From: Apiotrichum sp. Y4204
Taxonomy: Eukaryota > Basidiomycota > Tremellomycetes > Trichosporonales > Trichosporonaceae
NCBI GenBank assembly: GCA_025531455.1
Contig: JAMYHL010000013.1
Coordinates: 62,001 to 126,000, forward strand
Reading direction: 5' to 3'
DNA: 64,000 nucleotides
Shown here: in pieces, positions 11,602-22,379 of the stretch
Layout: the number at the start of each line of letters is the position of its first letter
How positions within the stretch are numbered: position 1 is the first letter of the stretch
Translations under genes and position numbers: made by a program
Notes under the pieces: model-generated
What the model saw: only the letters and a program-made list of their open reading frames with translations
Told to the model about the DNA's origin: nothing
The model's database searches: none

Positions 11602-13510
11602 GCTGCCAGCTCATGTACTATAGACTGCAAGCCATTCATTTCATCATCCACCCGACGCCTTACATACCATTCCGCCCATTCCCATAGAATCGGTGACTGA
11701 TTTACGCCCTTGTCCGTAGCCTGTACTATGAAGATATGTCTTTACCGAATCGTTGTTGCATGTGTTCGTTCAACAGTCTGATATTGGCCTGCCTGTGGTT
11801 GCGTACAGTACTCATGACCTCATGCCCCCCCTTGCTTCCTCGCGTTGGGTAAAGAACGTGGTAAGTATTTCCGAGCCGGGTGGATTGCGCCTCCACAGCG
11901 ACCTGATTCCACCAAGGGCCGCCACAACAACAAGGCGCTGAGAGAAACGATGCAAACTCCTTGATGTACTGTAGCTTCCACCTTTTTGTTTTTTCCTCTT
12001 GACCGTCATTGACCGCAACCGGGTACTCGGTTCCTGCAGGTGGCACTCCGGATGGCGGTGGGTCGTCCTGAAGGCTTTGTTCAGTTTCCTGTCATTCATA
12101 GTTGTGCAGAATTTTCACTGACCGGAGATTGACCAGCACACAGGTCACTCACTGGTTTGCAACTCGCAGCTTATCAAAGTGGTCAGGCGGTCAATCTAGC
12201 CACAGCCTGAGTGATGCACCAAGCCTTCTGTCCCAGTTGTTGCACCCTGAGACTTGTCCTGTTCAACGCCACACTGTGGCCGTCAACCCTCACTGGCTCT
12301 TGGGCTTGCACATGACATGTGGATTCAGTCAGCGTAGTGTACTTCTGTTGTGTTGAATATCTTCCATTCGCTGCTTCTGACATCTCCGTCTCGTCTCCGT
12401 CGAAATACGGAGTCATTAGCCATCGCGGCTGGAATCGTTGTCCGCTCGAAATCTAGAGACCTGAGCACTTGGAGGCAGCTAGCTGTTTATTTTTACTAAT
12501 CCAGCTAATCCGTTGTTGTTGATGATCGGAGATGCTGATCACTTTCCAAATGCAATAAATAGCTTTTTCGTTTGCTTTTGGCTAGTGCCATTGATGATCA
12601 ATAGAGCCATTCAGGGGCAGGGCGACTGATAAAGGAACTGGTGGCCTTGTGGCTTCCTCTGCGCCTCCCTTCCTTTCATTTTCAGGTGCGCGCGATCGTT
12701 GAAAGTATTTTTCTTGTTTGTCGCCGTCCGCGCTCTCCATCCCTTCTCCCAAGCCGCTCATGCGCTCGATGCCCATCGACCTTTGCTTCTCCGCCCCTAG
12801 CCCCCTCCGTCGCTAGCTCGCTGATCATGCTACAGAATGTATACGCCCCCAGAGGACAGAGGACGAAGGCATGCCCCGAGAGTACGAGAGGACGAGAGAG
12901 GCCAAGGAGAGGTGCGGCTAGTGCGCTGCTACTGAGACCTACATTCAGACAACACTGGCACTAAGAAGCACCGAGGTACGACATGAGACGCAGCTTTACG
13001 CTCCTCACAAGCACTTCAGTACCCACCAAACGTGGTCGCGTCGCGTCCGTCTCTATTTACCATTCTCTTACATCTCAGCACCGCCGCACGCGTTCTCCTC
13101 GACGCGACGTGTGTCGTTTCCTCTCTCTGGTTTATTGCACACCTCCTTGTGCGGATTGTCTTGCGATCCTGCGCATTCATCCGGCCGACCTCGGGTCCTC
13201 CAGTCGTCTGTCTATCGTCTATAATCGGCAGCGAACCGTGCGCGATCTGCACCCGGGGGTCATCGCCTCTGTCGATCATTGATCGGCCAACACACCCAAC
13301 TACCCACCCACCCATCGACGCCCGCTCCGCCACATATTCTGATCTCTGGGTCTTTGGAGCTCTGGAAGAGTTTGTCACGGCCACACCGCATCTGTTGGTT
13401 TGTTGATTACCCAGCGCAGTGACAGCTTTAGTCCCCACCTCCGTCAACCTATTCCTTCCTCACTCCACTCTGCGCTCGCTTCATCGCCACCCATAGTGCT
13501 ACCGCCCGCA
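11602..13510. other. Intergenic, no gene recognised
   Basis: 1.9 kb between pirin and the Munc13-like gene. Open frames are short and lack family features. AT-rich patches occur near 12480-12580, with an AATAAATAG at about 12554. The stretch from about 13010 to 13510 is pyrimidine-rich and probably includes the leader of the downstream gene. Confidence 0.5.
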
Positions 13511-16500
13511 ATGGCCTTCCACCCAGGCTTGTCGCGCACGACGACGACGTCGACCACCTCGACGACCTATTCGCCCGGCTTTGGCTCGACCGTGACCTCG
13601 TTCTCGAGTGTGCCTCTCTCGAGCCCCAGTTCGTTCAAGCCCCCCTCTCCCGGATCGGCAGGGCAGTCGGCTTCGACGCTAAAAAGCAGCACAGATCGTG
13701 ATGCTGCTTCATTTACTGGCATGGGACCTCAGGTCGGGGATCTCGACAAGTGGGGATATCTATACTCTCTCCGTGTAGCGTGCGTGTGGATATGCCTCCA
13801 GCGACTGAAAGTACTGACTCGTCCAGAGCGCTCCAACAGCGCCTCAAGTCATCAGCCGGCACGCCGGGGCAACCTAACGCACCCTTCCTTCCGCCGCAGT
13901 CTCCTCCCACTTCGCCGATTGCTTCTCGTTTCAGCGTCTCGTCTGCGAGCTCACGCATGACCGCAGTGCCCGCCGATCAACTCCACAACGAAGCAGACAA
14001 GACCATCAAGCGCAAAAAATCTGGACTTCGCATTTCGATATCGGGTGGCAAGGGCGATGTCAAGTTTCCTAAGGACTTTCTGCTGGAGTTCTGGGGACGG
14101 CTCTCCGTCGAAGAGGGCGACAGCAACGGTGCGTGGCGCCAGGCCGTCCACAACTTCCTGCTGCTCGTTCAGAAGCGGGGGACCAAGACGGCTCAGGCCA
14201 ACATGCGCGAGATTCCCGCCTTACTCCAAAGTACGTGCTGTGCTGTTTGCTGAAAAGGTTCCTAACGATTGTAGCATTTGGAACCTGCCTTCCGCCTGTC
14301 GGCCCAACATCTGTTTCTCACGAGGAGCACCGCGCGCATCTCATCCGGGTGCTGTACGAGTTTCTTCCTGGGTCGACCTACTTTACAACCTCAAAGAGTG
14401 ACAAAGACAAGAACCTTCTTCTCCGCCTGCGGTCCGAGCTCCAGGGACTTATGCTCCAGTCCCCTACAAGCCGCGAAGCCGAGTTCTCCCCGATCCTCCA
14501 AATGAACGGTGTCGCTGCTAAGGCGGCGACTGGCAATCGGTCATCTCAATCCGGGCTCAGTCCCCTCAACGGCCGCAGCTCCTTCAGTGCCCACAGCCCC
14601 AGCAGCCCTCACAACCCTCACAGCTTTGGATCTCCCAGTAGCCCTCGTCCTGTGCGCCCCTCGTCCTCCCAGGTTCACCAGGTGCAGCGCAAGCCGAGTC
14701 CACAATGGGAGGGGGTGGAGACGGAGACCCCCAACTCCGATCTCTTCGATGTAGTGGGTATGCTCTGGGGCGTGTCACGTTACGCCCTGGAGGGCGATCT
14801 CGAAACCTTTCAACAGTCGGGATCCCTCGAGAAGCTTTACCTGCACGACTTGAAGACTCGCCTTACAGTTCTCGCCCGTTCAAACGAGCCGTCCGCTAAA
14901 GTACGCCAGGCAGCTCTGTCGGGCACTCTGGCCTCGTTGCTCGCATCATTCCCGGACCTCATCCGCCCCGGCTCACCTGGCACAGGCTTTGCGCAAGCGG
15001 CTGAGACCCCATCGCAAACGTTCTTCACTCCTCCTCGCAAGTCGGCTGTGTTCGCCCATATGGTGCGGCGTGCGGCCGAAGGCGGAAACACCATCCGTGC
15101 CGCTGCTCTTCTCGAACATTGCCAAAGCATCTGGGATGTGGAGAGCCAGGCGGAGAAAGAACGCCAAGTGGAGACGCTATATCGTCGCTGGGCAGCCACT
15201 GCGGGTACCCCTGAGGAGGCAGTCTGGGTCGATCAGCTGGCCGAGGCCGTCGGCGACCTGGCTTTGATTCTGTCTCCCTCAGAGCCTCCGACGCGGATTT
15301 TGGAGCATATTCGCGCCCAGTTTATCTCGGACCTCGCCAACTCTCTGCGTTCCATTTTCCCAACGACCAGCTTGCCGCCGCCGCCTGTACCTTTGGCGCT
15401 GATCCCTGTCCTCAATGCTGCTCCATCGGTGTTCTTGCACTCGAAGCAGTCCACTAGCACTTTCAACGGCCTTGCAGATGATCTCCGCGCTGCAGCAGTA
15501 GGCGAATATGTCATGGCGGCGAGCGAGATGGGTATTCACCAGTATCGGCTCGGCACGCGGACCGGTGAGAGCGGGAAGGACGCTGTTGTGGAAGGGTTCG
15601 AGAAGCTTGCCGGGTGGATTGACAGTGAGGTGTCCAACATTCGCAAGGTTTGGGGTCAAGGGTTGGGACCAGCTTTGGATCCAGCTGCAATTGTCATCCA
15701 GAAACAACTGCCGCTTTTCCTCGCGGAGATACAAGTCCTCGAGACCGCCACTGGTTCGTCGTCTTCGGAAGTATTCGTCCTGTACGAGGTCACCTCCCGC
15801 CTCCTTGCGCTTTGGGACCAGCTGTGCCCTGGCGTCGATCACGCCTTTGATCTGGATGGTTTCTTCGAACCGCACGTTGTGACGTGGTTGCGTGAAACCG
15901 AGGTTAATGAGACCCACCAGTGGGTGGCACGTACAATCGGCATGGACCAGTGGATTCCTGAGGGCGATGGACGTTACTCCCAGAGCGTCACCGACCTGTT
16001 CGAGTTCATTCGCAGCTCAACTCAACTGGTTCGCGACCTGCCCTTAAGCGAATACAAGCGTGCTGTATTCCTGATCGACATGGCCAAGGTGAGTGCAAAG
16101 ACAAGCCCGGTACTGACAACAGACTGCGTCCATCGCTGTGACCGAGTACTCCAAATCGGTACACATGCTTTTCCAAGCAGAATTGGCACCGCCAAAGACG
16201 ACAACCAAGGAAAGCGCAATGCCTAGCATATCAATGGGAGGCAAGGCTGGGGCCTGGCTTGCCAAAGGCCGTCATGCGGTGCAGAAGGTGGAACAGAAAC
16301 TCGTGACCAACAAGGCTGATGGGTTCCTCATTCCGACTGCCGCACTTGTGAAGCTCACCAACATGGGAGCTGCCAAGGCGTCGCTAGAGGATGTCGGCTA
16401 CTTTATGGAGGCCGACCAGTGTGCCGGTGTCATTCGCGAGCGGAGATTGAGCCGCACCTTTGAGAAGCCGGATACTCAGCGCTTCACCGTCACGATCATG

Positions 16501-17667
16501 CGGGGACAGAACCTTCTGACGCGGTCTGGAAAGCCCGCCGACGCTTTGGTCACTGTCGTTGACAAGGAGAGTGGTGAGCGATTGTTCAAGTCACGCACGG
16601 TTCTGGAATCGGAGGACCCTAAGTGGGAACAAACTTTTGAGCTCCAGGTCGGTGCCCAGAAGATCCTCACCCTGGATGCGCTCGACCGCCAGTTAGTCGG
16701 TAAACACGAACCTATTGGGTCTCGCACTTTCAAGCTCGACCCCAGCATGTTTGTGGATATGCCTGTTCGTGACATAGTTCTTCCGCTGTCGCCACGCGGC
16801 CTGGTTCACCTGCGCGTTAGCCTCGATACGAGCTCGGTATATGATGTCGCATACCACCTTGCTTCGGCATCGCGGCATCTGGAAAACACAGCCACCGATA
16901 TGGTTCTCGAGATTGTGGACCGCATGGCAGAGTTTGTTAGTGCACAACTCTCGCGCAACAAACTCTACCTTGTCACCAAACCACTTCGCGATCGGAAACG
17001 TGGGCACGTCGCACTCACCGACGTTGAGATTGACAACTCGCTCGCCCCTCTCTTTGACTACCTCGACGCAAATGTAAGCAACATTCTCTTGTCCGAATGC
17101 TAACTTCAGTTTGCCCTGTTCCACTCGACCCTGACCGATGAAACTCGTCTTACTGTTATGCTTGCTTTGTGGCGCCGCACTGTCGACATTCTAATCTCTC
17201 TCCTTATCCCACCACTGTCCGACCGTCCGGCATCGAACGTGATGCTTGCTTCTCCGGAGGTGGACCTTGTGTTCAAATGGCTGCAGCAGCTCAAAGCCTT
17301 TTTCAATGCTGCCGAGAACGGCGTTGAACATGGAGTCCCCACTTCCCAGCTCCAAGTCGGCGGGTACAAGGACATGCTCCTGATCGGACAATACCTTGAC
17401 CTTCCAACTCCGGCGCTGCGCGAACGGGCCACAGCGGCTGTCCACGCTGCAAGCTCTGTTGTCTCCTCCCCTGTGGACCGCATGCGCACACTCAATATTA
17501 ACGGTGGTGGTGGAAGTGCCCGGGGCCGCGTAGACGAAGACAACGAGCGTATGGCCGAGGTCATGCTTCGCATCCTTCGCATGCGCCCGGACACGAGCGA
17601 CTTCCTGCAAGCTCAGCTCGCCACCCTGCTCAAAAGCAAAGTTGACCGCCAGCGCGGTATTCTATAA
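13511..17667 (+). CDS. Munc13-homology C2/MUN protein (Ync13/Unc13-like)
   Basis: Likely tether or priming factor for exocytosis and membrane traffic, as for S. pombe Ync13. Five exons (13511-13779, 13827-14230, 14275-16088, 16123-17073, 17110-17667) give 1331 residues. Order: Ser/Thr/Pro-rich disordered N-terminus; helical region from about residue 200; a second Ser/Pro-rich linker around 300-340; a long MUN-type helical region; an MHD1-like part; a C2 domain at about 945-1040 (RFTVTIMRGQNLL to GSRTFKLDPSMF); then an MHD2-like helical C-terminus (VYDVAYHLASASRHLENTA onward). The usual aspartates of the Ca-binding loops are mostly absent (KPADALVTV replaces an SDPYV-type loop), so the C2 domain probably does not bind calcium. 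The exon-1 donor is GTGCGT at 13780, chosen because only it restores the frame. Start is the first ATG in a good context. Family assignment strong, exact role inferred. Confidence 0.88.
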
Positions 17668-17867
17668 TACCTCTACTCTGATAAAGGAACACACGAGAAC
17701 CAGTGACCACAGCAGCACTGCTGTTCATTACCATCACGCACCGAGATATACCTTTGTACCAAATACCATATGCAGTGACATCGTATCATACGGGACGTAA
17801 GGGAACTATTTATAGAAATCCTTATAATCATAAACTACTAATGTCCCTATGCAGCACTCGTAACACT

Positions 17868-19706
17868 TCAGTTGCCCCCATTGACGCCGACGCGGACTGA
17901 AGGCTTCGCATGACCGGGGTCGCCGCCGTTGACGCCGACACGGATGTTGTCAGGCTTCTTGTGACCAGGGTCGCCGCCGTTGACACCCACGCGGTTGTTG
18001 TCGGGTTTCTTCTGACCAGGGTCACCGCCGTTGACGCCAACACGGATGTCTTCAGGCTTCTTGTGTCCGGGGTCACCGCCATTGACGCCAACGCGATACG
18101 AAGGCTTCGGAAAGTTCTTACCCCCGTCGACGCCGACACGGTCATTGGTCTTGCCGTTGTTCGCCGCTTTGTCCGGGTCGTTCGCGACCTTTGTCGGGCC
18201 GTTGGTATTGGTCGTATCGTCGCCCTTGTTCTTTCCCTTGCCCGCGCCTGCCTTGTTCGGGTCGGCGGCCACTTTAACCCCGTTATCGGTCGGACGCTTC
18301 CCCTTCGACGGATCACTGGCAACCTTGATGCCGTTGTTGGTGTCTACAGCCTTCTCGTCAGGCTTTTTGGCACCTTTGTTGGGATCGGCGGCGACCTTCA
18401 CGCCGGGGCCGCCTTTAGTCGGGTCATTTGCCACCTTCACACCAGCGCCGACGTCGACAGCCTTATCGTTGGGCTTCTTGTTAGGTCCGACTTTGTTCGG
18501 ATCGGCCGCAACTTTGACCCCGGCGTCGTCAGGACGCGGCCCCTTCTGCTTTCCATTGTTGTCGACGGGTTTCTTTCCGGTGATCTTGTTGGGGTCCGCA
18601 GCGACCTTGACGCCGTTATCGACATCCACGGCCTTATCGTTGGGCTTCTTGACACCGCCCTTATTCGGATCGGAGGCGACCTTGACGCCCGCGTCGTCTG
18701 GGCGCGGCCCCTTCTGATTGCCGTTGTTCTCAACCGGTTTCTTGCCCGAGGTCTTATTGGGGTCCGCAGCGACCTTGACGCCGTTATCGACATCCACAGC
18801 CTTGTCGTTGGGCTTCTTCGCACCGCCCTTGTTCGGATCGGCGGCGACCTTGACGCCGGTGTCGTCTGGACGTGGCCCCTTCTGGTTGCCGTTGTTGTCG
18901 ACCGGCTTCTTGCCCGATACCTTATTCGGATCGTTGGCGACGTTGACTTTGGTCCCATTATCGATATTTACAGCCTTGTCGTTGGGCTTCTTCGTACCGC
19001 CCTTGTTGGGGTCCGTGGCGACTTTGACGTTGTTGTCGTCTGGACGCGGTCCCTTCTCGTTGCCGTTGTTGTCGACAGGCTTCTTTCCGGTGATCTTATT
19101 GGGATCGTTTGCGACGTGAACAGAATCGTCATCATGAAGAGGCCCCTTCTGATTGCCGTTTGGACCATCGACTGGCTTTTTGGCACCAGCCTTGTTGGGA
19201 TCGTTGGCGACTCGGGAGCCATCGTCCGGACGCGGGCCTTTCTCCATCCCATTAGGCCCATCGGCGGGCTTCTTGTTGGCGCCCTTACCCGGGTCGTTGG
19301 CGACTTTGGCGTCGACGTGGGGATTCGCCATCTGATCACTGGGCTTCTTCCCGGCCGTCTTGCCCGGATCCTGAGCGACCTTGACCTTGGGATCGGCCGT
19401 GTCTGCCGCAAAGCTGCTAGCGGTGTTCAGCTTCTGCCTCGCGTGATACTTGTCCAGTGCGGCCTGGAGGTTCGGGTCGACGTAGCCTTCAAGGTAGCCG
19501 CAGAACCCGCCGGGTACAGGTGCGCAAACGTTGCGCCGGCGGAGGTCTGGATCTGCCTCGGCATCGGCGTCGCGGCTGTGAACGACGGTGGGTGGGTGGC
19601 GAGGGAGTGTTGCATCGACCCAGCTATGCTCGAGTGCGCGGTCGTTGACAGCGTCGATGGGGAGGGCAGTGGCGAGTGGCACGAGTGCCAGGAGCACGAG
19701 GCGCAT
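17868..19706 (-). CDS. Secreted repeat protein with alternating KKP repeats and VGVNGG tail
   Basis: Intronless gene for 612 residues. Residues 1-15 are a clean signal peptide (MRLVLLALVPLATALP). A pro-region ends at LRRR (55-58), a plausible Kex2-type site, followed by a short segment with two cysteines (C61, C69). From about residue 109 to 522 the chain is 16 units starting VAxDPxK. In the middle these alternate in two types: A carries KKPVDNNGNQKGPRPDD, B carries KKPNDKAVDVDNG. The last 90 residues are six units of (R)VGVxGG, mostly spaced by DPGHKKP. The protein is highly hydrophilic and expected to be disordered, with no GPI signal or transmembrane segment. Each repeat has a dibasic KK, so proteolytic release of peptides is conceivable, although Lys-Lys before Pro is a poor Kex2 site. 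Wall-associated, adhesive or matrix protein are alternatives. Function unknown; family not recognised. Confidence 0.8.
   Translation of the reverse strand: MRLVLLALVPLATALPIDAVNDRALEHSWVDATLPRHPPTVVHSRDADAEADPDLRRRNVCAPVPGGFCGYLEGYVDPNLQAALDKYHARQKLNTASSFAADTADPKVKVAQDPGKTAGKKPSDQMANPHVDAKVANDPGKGANKKPADGPNGMEKGPRPDDGSRVANDPNKAGAKKPVDGPNGNQKGPLHDDDSVHVANDPNKITGKKPVDNNGNEKGPRPDDNNVKVATDPNKGGTKKPNDKAVNIDNGTKVNVANDPNKVSGKKPVDNNGNQKGPRPDDTGVKVAADPNKGGAKKPNDKAVDVDNGVKVAADPNKTSGKKPVENNGNQKGPRPDDAGVKVASDPNKGGVKKPNDKAVDVDNGVKVAADPNKITGKKPVDNNGKQKGPRPDDAGVKVAADPNKVGPNKKPNDKAVDVGAGVKVANDPTKGGPGVKVAADPNKGAKKPDEKAVDTNNGIKVASDPSKGKRPTDNGVKVAADPNKAGAGKGKNKGDDTTNTNGPTKVANDPDKAANNGKTNDRVGVDGGKNFPKPSYRVGVNGGDPGHKKPEDIRVGVNGGDPGQKKPDNNRVGVNGGDPGHKKPDNIRVGVNGGDPGHAKPSVRVGVNGGN
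17871..18140 (-). repeat. VGVNGG tandem coding repeats (C-terminal)
   Basis: Six in-frame units of RVGVNGG or RVGVDGG; the four central units are 16-17 residues long and follow the pattern RVGVNGGDPGHKKPDNI. The DNA copies are nearly identical, so the block arose by recent tandem duplication. Confidence 0.9.
18141..19382 (-). repeat. Alternating A/B coding repeats (VAxDPxK units)
   Basis: Sixteen units, 13-33 residues each, all beginning V-A-x-D-P-x-K. In the central part type A (ending GPRPDD) and type B (ending DNGV) alternate strictly, making a higher-order A+B repeat of about 55 residues. Units at either edge are diverged. This points to duplication of an A+B dimer. Confidence 0.85.
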
Positions 19707-20828
19707 CGTGAACGCTGACGGGGAGGGCAGACAGCAAGCAGTGATACGGAGGACAAGTGACTGTGCGACAGATGATGAGAGGATATGATGAGTGGGGTCG
19801 TCAGTGTTACCTGCTGCGCAGCTTATCTACAACCTGTGGCCAGCTTGTCCATCCAGTACACGCTGAGGCGCGCACAGACTCATACAAAACACAGAACCGC
19901 TCGTAAGTTCGCGATTGATACGCCACGCACTAGCTAGCCTTTGTGTCTTGTGTGGTGAACACGGTGCGGGCACGAAGGATGAGAAGGGCAGAAACTAGAG
20001 ACAGGACCAGATGGGCGCGCCAAGAATTGGTGATCACTGCGCGGATGCGGAGCATTCTGTGACCACAACAACTACCGTAACCGCCAAAGGAAGTGACCAG
20101 TAGCGGACCGTGCATTTATTCAAGCCAGCACAGCCCGTCGAGGACCGCCCCAGCAGCCCCACATTCCCTCGAGGATGGCCTCGCACCTCGCACAGATTTA
20201 CAGATGAGCAAAGAGCCATACATTCCGCCCCACAGCGGAAACACCGCCCTGGACACACTTGTTAAGATGCTCGAGAGCTCGAGATTGTCTCAAACTGTCG
20301 ACAGTGTCCGGATTGTCTCGGTCTCGCTCCACTGATGCACACAACTGTCCTCATGTCCTTATCCTGGGCCCAAGCGCGGGCTTGGCGGTCGATCGAAAAA
20401 GAACAATTGTGTCACGAAGAATGGGTTAATGGGCGAAGGTGGCGGTGCGAAAGAGCGGAATGCCAAACAACGCCAATCAAAGTCTGGCCTGGGGCCCAGA
20501 AGCTAGAAGCCGCATTCCCCTGATCGTCACCTGATCGCCACACTAACCCAGTCACGTTGCACTCCGACCCCCCCAGGCCCCAGGTGCATTTGTGTCGGGG
20601 TTTTTTTGGTCGTTCTCATTTCCATTCTGCGGACATGTCCGCCGCGCGCTGGGAGCGAGCCAAGCGATAACGTGATCGCGACTCGACAATGCGAACACAT
20701 GAGCACTAACTACTTGAACGATCGCGAACACTCTAAGGCTTGGGCAACAACGACGAGAACTCGAGGTATCGTCATCAGCAGATAGATACATACATCTCTT
20801 CACACTTCCCGCCACCTATCTGCCCGCC
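19707..20828. other. Divergent intergenic region
   Basis: 1.1 kb shared promoter region between the secreted repeat protein (-) and the mitochondrial carrier (+). No gene-like frame was seen. It contains an 8-T run near 20600. Confidence 0.5.
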
Positions 20829-22264
20829 ATGGACGACTTTCCCCTTCCCGAGCCGCCCAGCAAGGACCGCAACATCCTCGCGATCGAGCTTATCAGCGGG
20901 TCCTTTGGTGGTGCCGCGCAGGTCATCGTGGGACAGGTGAGTACCTATGATGCAGATCAGATAAGCGGAGAGATTACGCTGGGGTAATGTACAATCCAGC
21001 TACCTTTGCTCCGGGTGACTGAATGAGGGAGCGGAGCGCCTCGATAATCTTATCAATCTTTGATGCACTCCTATGCTAACACCTCTAGCCTCTCGACACG
21101 CTGAAAACGGTATGCCTCGAGCTACTAACCAATTGCTCATTATTCGCAGCGGGCGCAGACGGCTCCGCCGGGCATGTTCAAAAATACATTTGACATCCTC
21201 AAGACGACGATCAGGAAAGAGGGCGTGCTGGCGCTGTACAAGGGTGGGTCTACAGTGTGAGGGTCCGACAGCAGAAGCGCCGGAGTGGGCCGGCTAGCAG
21301 ATTATCTTGTTCAGACGCGGCTACCAGCACCTTCATTGATTTCTATTGCTGACAGGCAGGCATGGTACGCATCATTGATATTCTCTGGTGTCGCGATTAC
21401 TGACCTTTGTTCTCTCATCTGGCCTGACCTCGACAACTCGGCTCCTGATTTTCCATCCAGGCCTCACCACTCATGGGTGTCGCGGCAGTGAACTCCCTCC
21501 TGTTCACAGCGTACGGCGTCTCGCGTCGCATCGTCTCGCCGTACCCCGACCTCTCGATCCCGCAAACGATGCTGGCTGGAGGTATGGCGGGTGCCGCGAA
21601 CGCCATCCTCGCCTCTCCTGTGAGTCATCATCCTCATCATGTTCTAACATCAGGTGGAAATGTTCAAGATCCGTATGCAAGGGCAGTATGGCGGGGCGGG
21701 GGACAAGAAGCTGTCGCAGGCCGTCGCGGACATGTGGCGCGAGTACGGCTTCCGCAACGGCATCATGCGGGGGTACATTGTGGGTCGAACATGAACAAAG
21801 GGTCGTCGGTGGCAAAGGCTCACAAGTTAGATCACGTTCATCAAGGAGATTCCGGCGTACGCAGGCTTCTACGGATGCTACGAGACGTCTAAGCGCTTCT
21901 GGCTGCGCAAGTACAACGGCGACATCCCAATCTGGGCGCTCCTCTTCTCCGGCGGTTGCGGCGGCATGGGATACTGGCTCACCTCGTACCCCCTCGACAT
22001 TGCCAAGAGCCGTATCCAGCTCGCGGCTGGCCCGCCGATGCGCGGCCATTGGCTTCGCGGAGGTTACATTGTCAAGGAGCTCAAGTCCATCGTGGCCGAA
22101 GGTGGCTTCAAGGCCCTCTTCCGCGGCCTTGGACCAAGTCTCGTCCGTGCGGTCCCTGCAGCTGCGTCCACGTTCGTCGCATTCGAGCTCACGAAAGGTA
22201 GGCGCTCATTATTGATACGTCTCCGCTAACTGTAGATTACATTATGGAGCACAACCTGCTTTAG
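20829..22264 (+). CDS. Mitochondrial carrier (SLC25), YMC1/carnitine-ornithine-like subgroup
   Basis: Inner-membrane solute carrier with three repeats. Eight exons close to 302 residues, the standard length: 20829-20936, 21089-21109, 21150-21243, 21360-21364, 21461-21619, 21654-21779, 21831-22197, 22236-22264. The three signature motifs are PLDTLKT (residues 37-43), PVEMFKIR in repeat 2 and PLDIAKSR in repeat 3. EIPAYAGFYGCYE and YWLTSYPLD resemble fungal YMC1-type and carnitine/ornithine carriers; the substrate cannot be fixed from sequence. Exon 2 is only 21 nt and exactly encodes the first signature. Exon 4 is 5 nt (GCATG): it is needed to keep frame and it supplies Gly-Met of the conserved YKGMASPL segment. 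The intron at 21620-21653 is 34 nt. Convergent with the next gene, 115 bp apart. Carrier identity secure; subfamily tentative. Confidence 0.92.
21089..21109 (+). other. 21-nt microexon encoding the first carrier signature
   Basis: Flanked by an acceptor with branch sequence (GCTAAC then ACCTCTAG) and a donor GTATGC. It encodes Pro-Leu-Asp-Thr-Leu-Lys-Thr, the start of the first mitochondrial carrier signature. Skipping it would keep the frame but delete the signature. Confidence 0.85.
21360..21364 (+). other. 5-nt microexon (GCATG) in the carrier gene
   Basis: The upstream exon ends with one nucleotide of a codon (AAG, then G at 21243) and the downstream exon must start in phase 0 at 21461 (GCC TCA CCA). 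Only the five bases GCATG between an acceptor (GACAGGCAG) and a donor (GTACGC) close the frame, giving Lys-Gly-Met-Ala-Ser-Pro-Leu. The same Gly-Met-Ala-x-Pro stretch is typical at this place in carnitine-type carriers. Flanking introns are 116 and 96 nt. Confidence 0.75.
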
Positions 22265-22379
22265 ACTCCCTAGACAATGCACCTCTCATATATACCCTTC
22301 AACTACTCAATGCTGGTCCGAGAATGCTAACAAGAAGTCAAGTGTACCTCACGACAGGTAACACGGCTTCTACTTCGCC

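Noticed and set aside
17868..19706. Repeat protein as a mating-pheromone precursor
   Set aside because: Basidiomycete pheromones end in CAAX boxes and are short; here there is a signal peptide, no CAAX, and the C-terminus is VGVNGGN.
17910..19718. 602-codon open frame opposite the repeat protein
   Set aside because: Periodic shadow of the coding repeats on the - strand; the - strand frame has a signal peptide and regular units.
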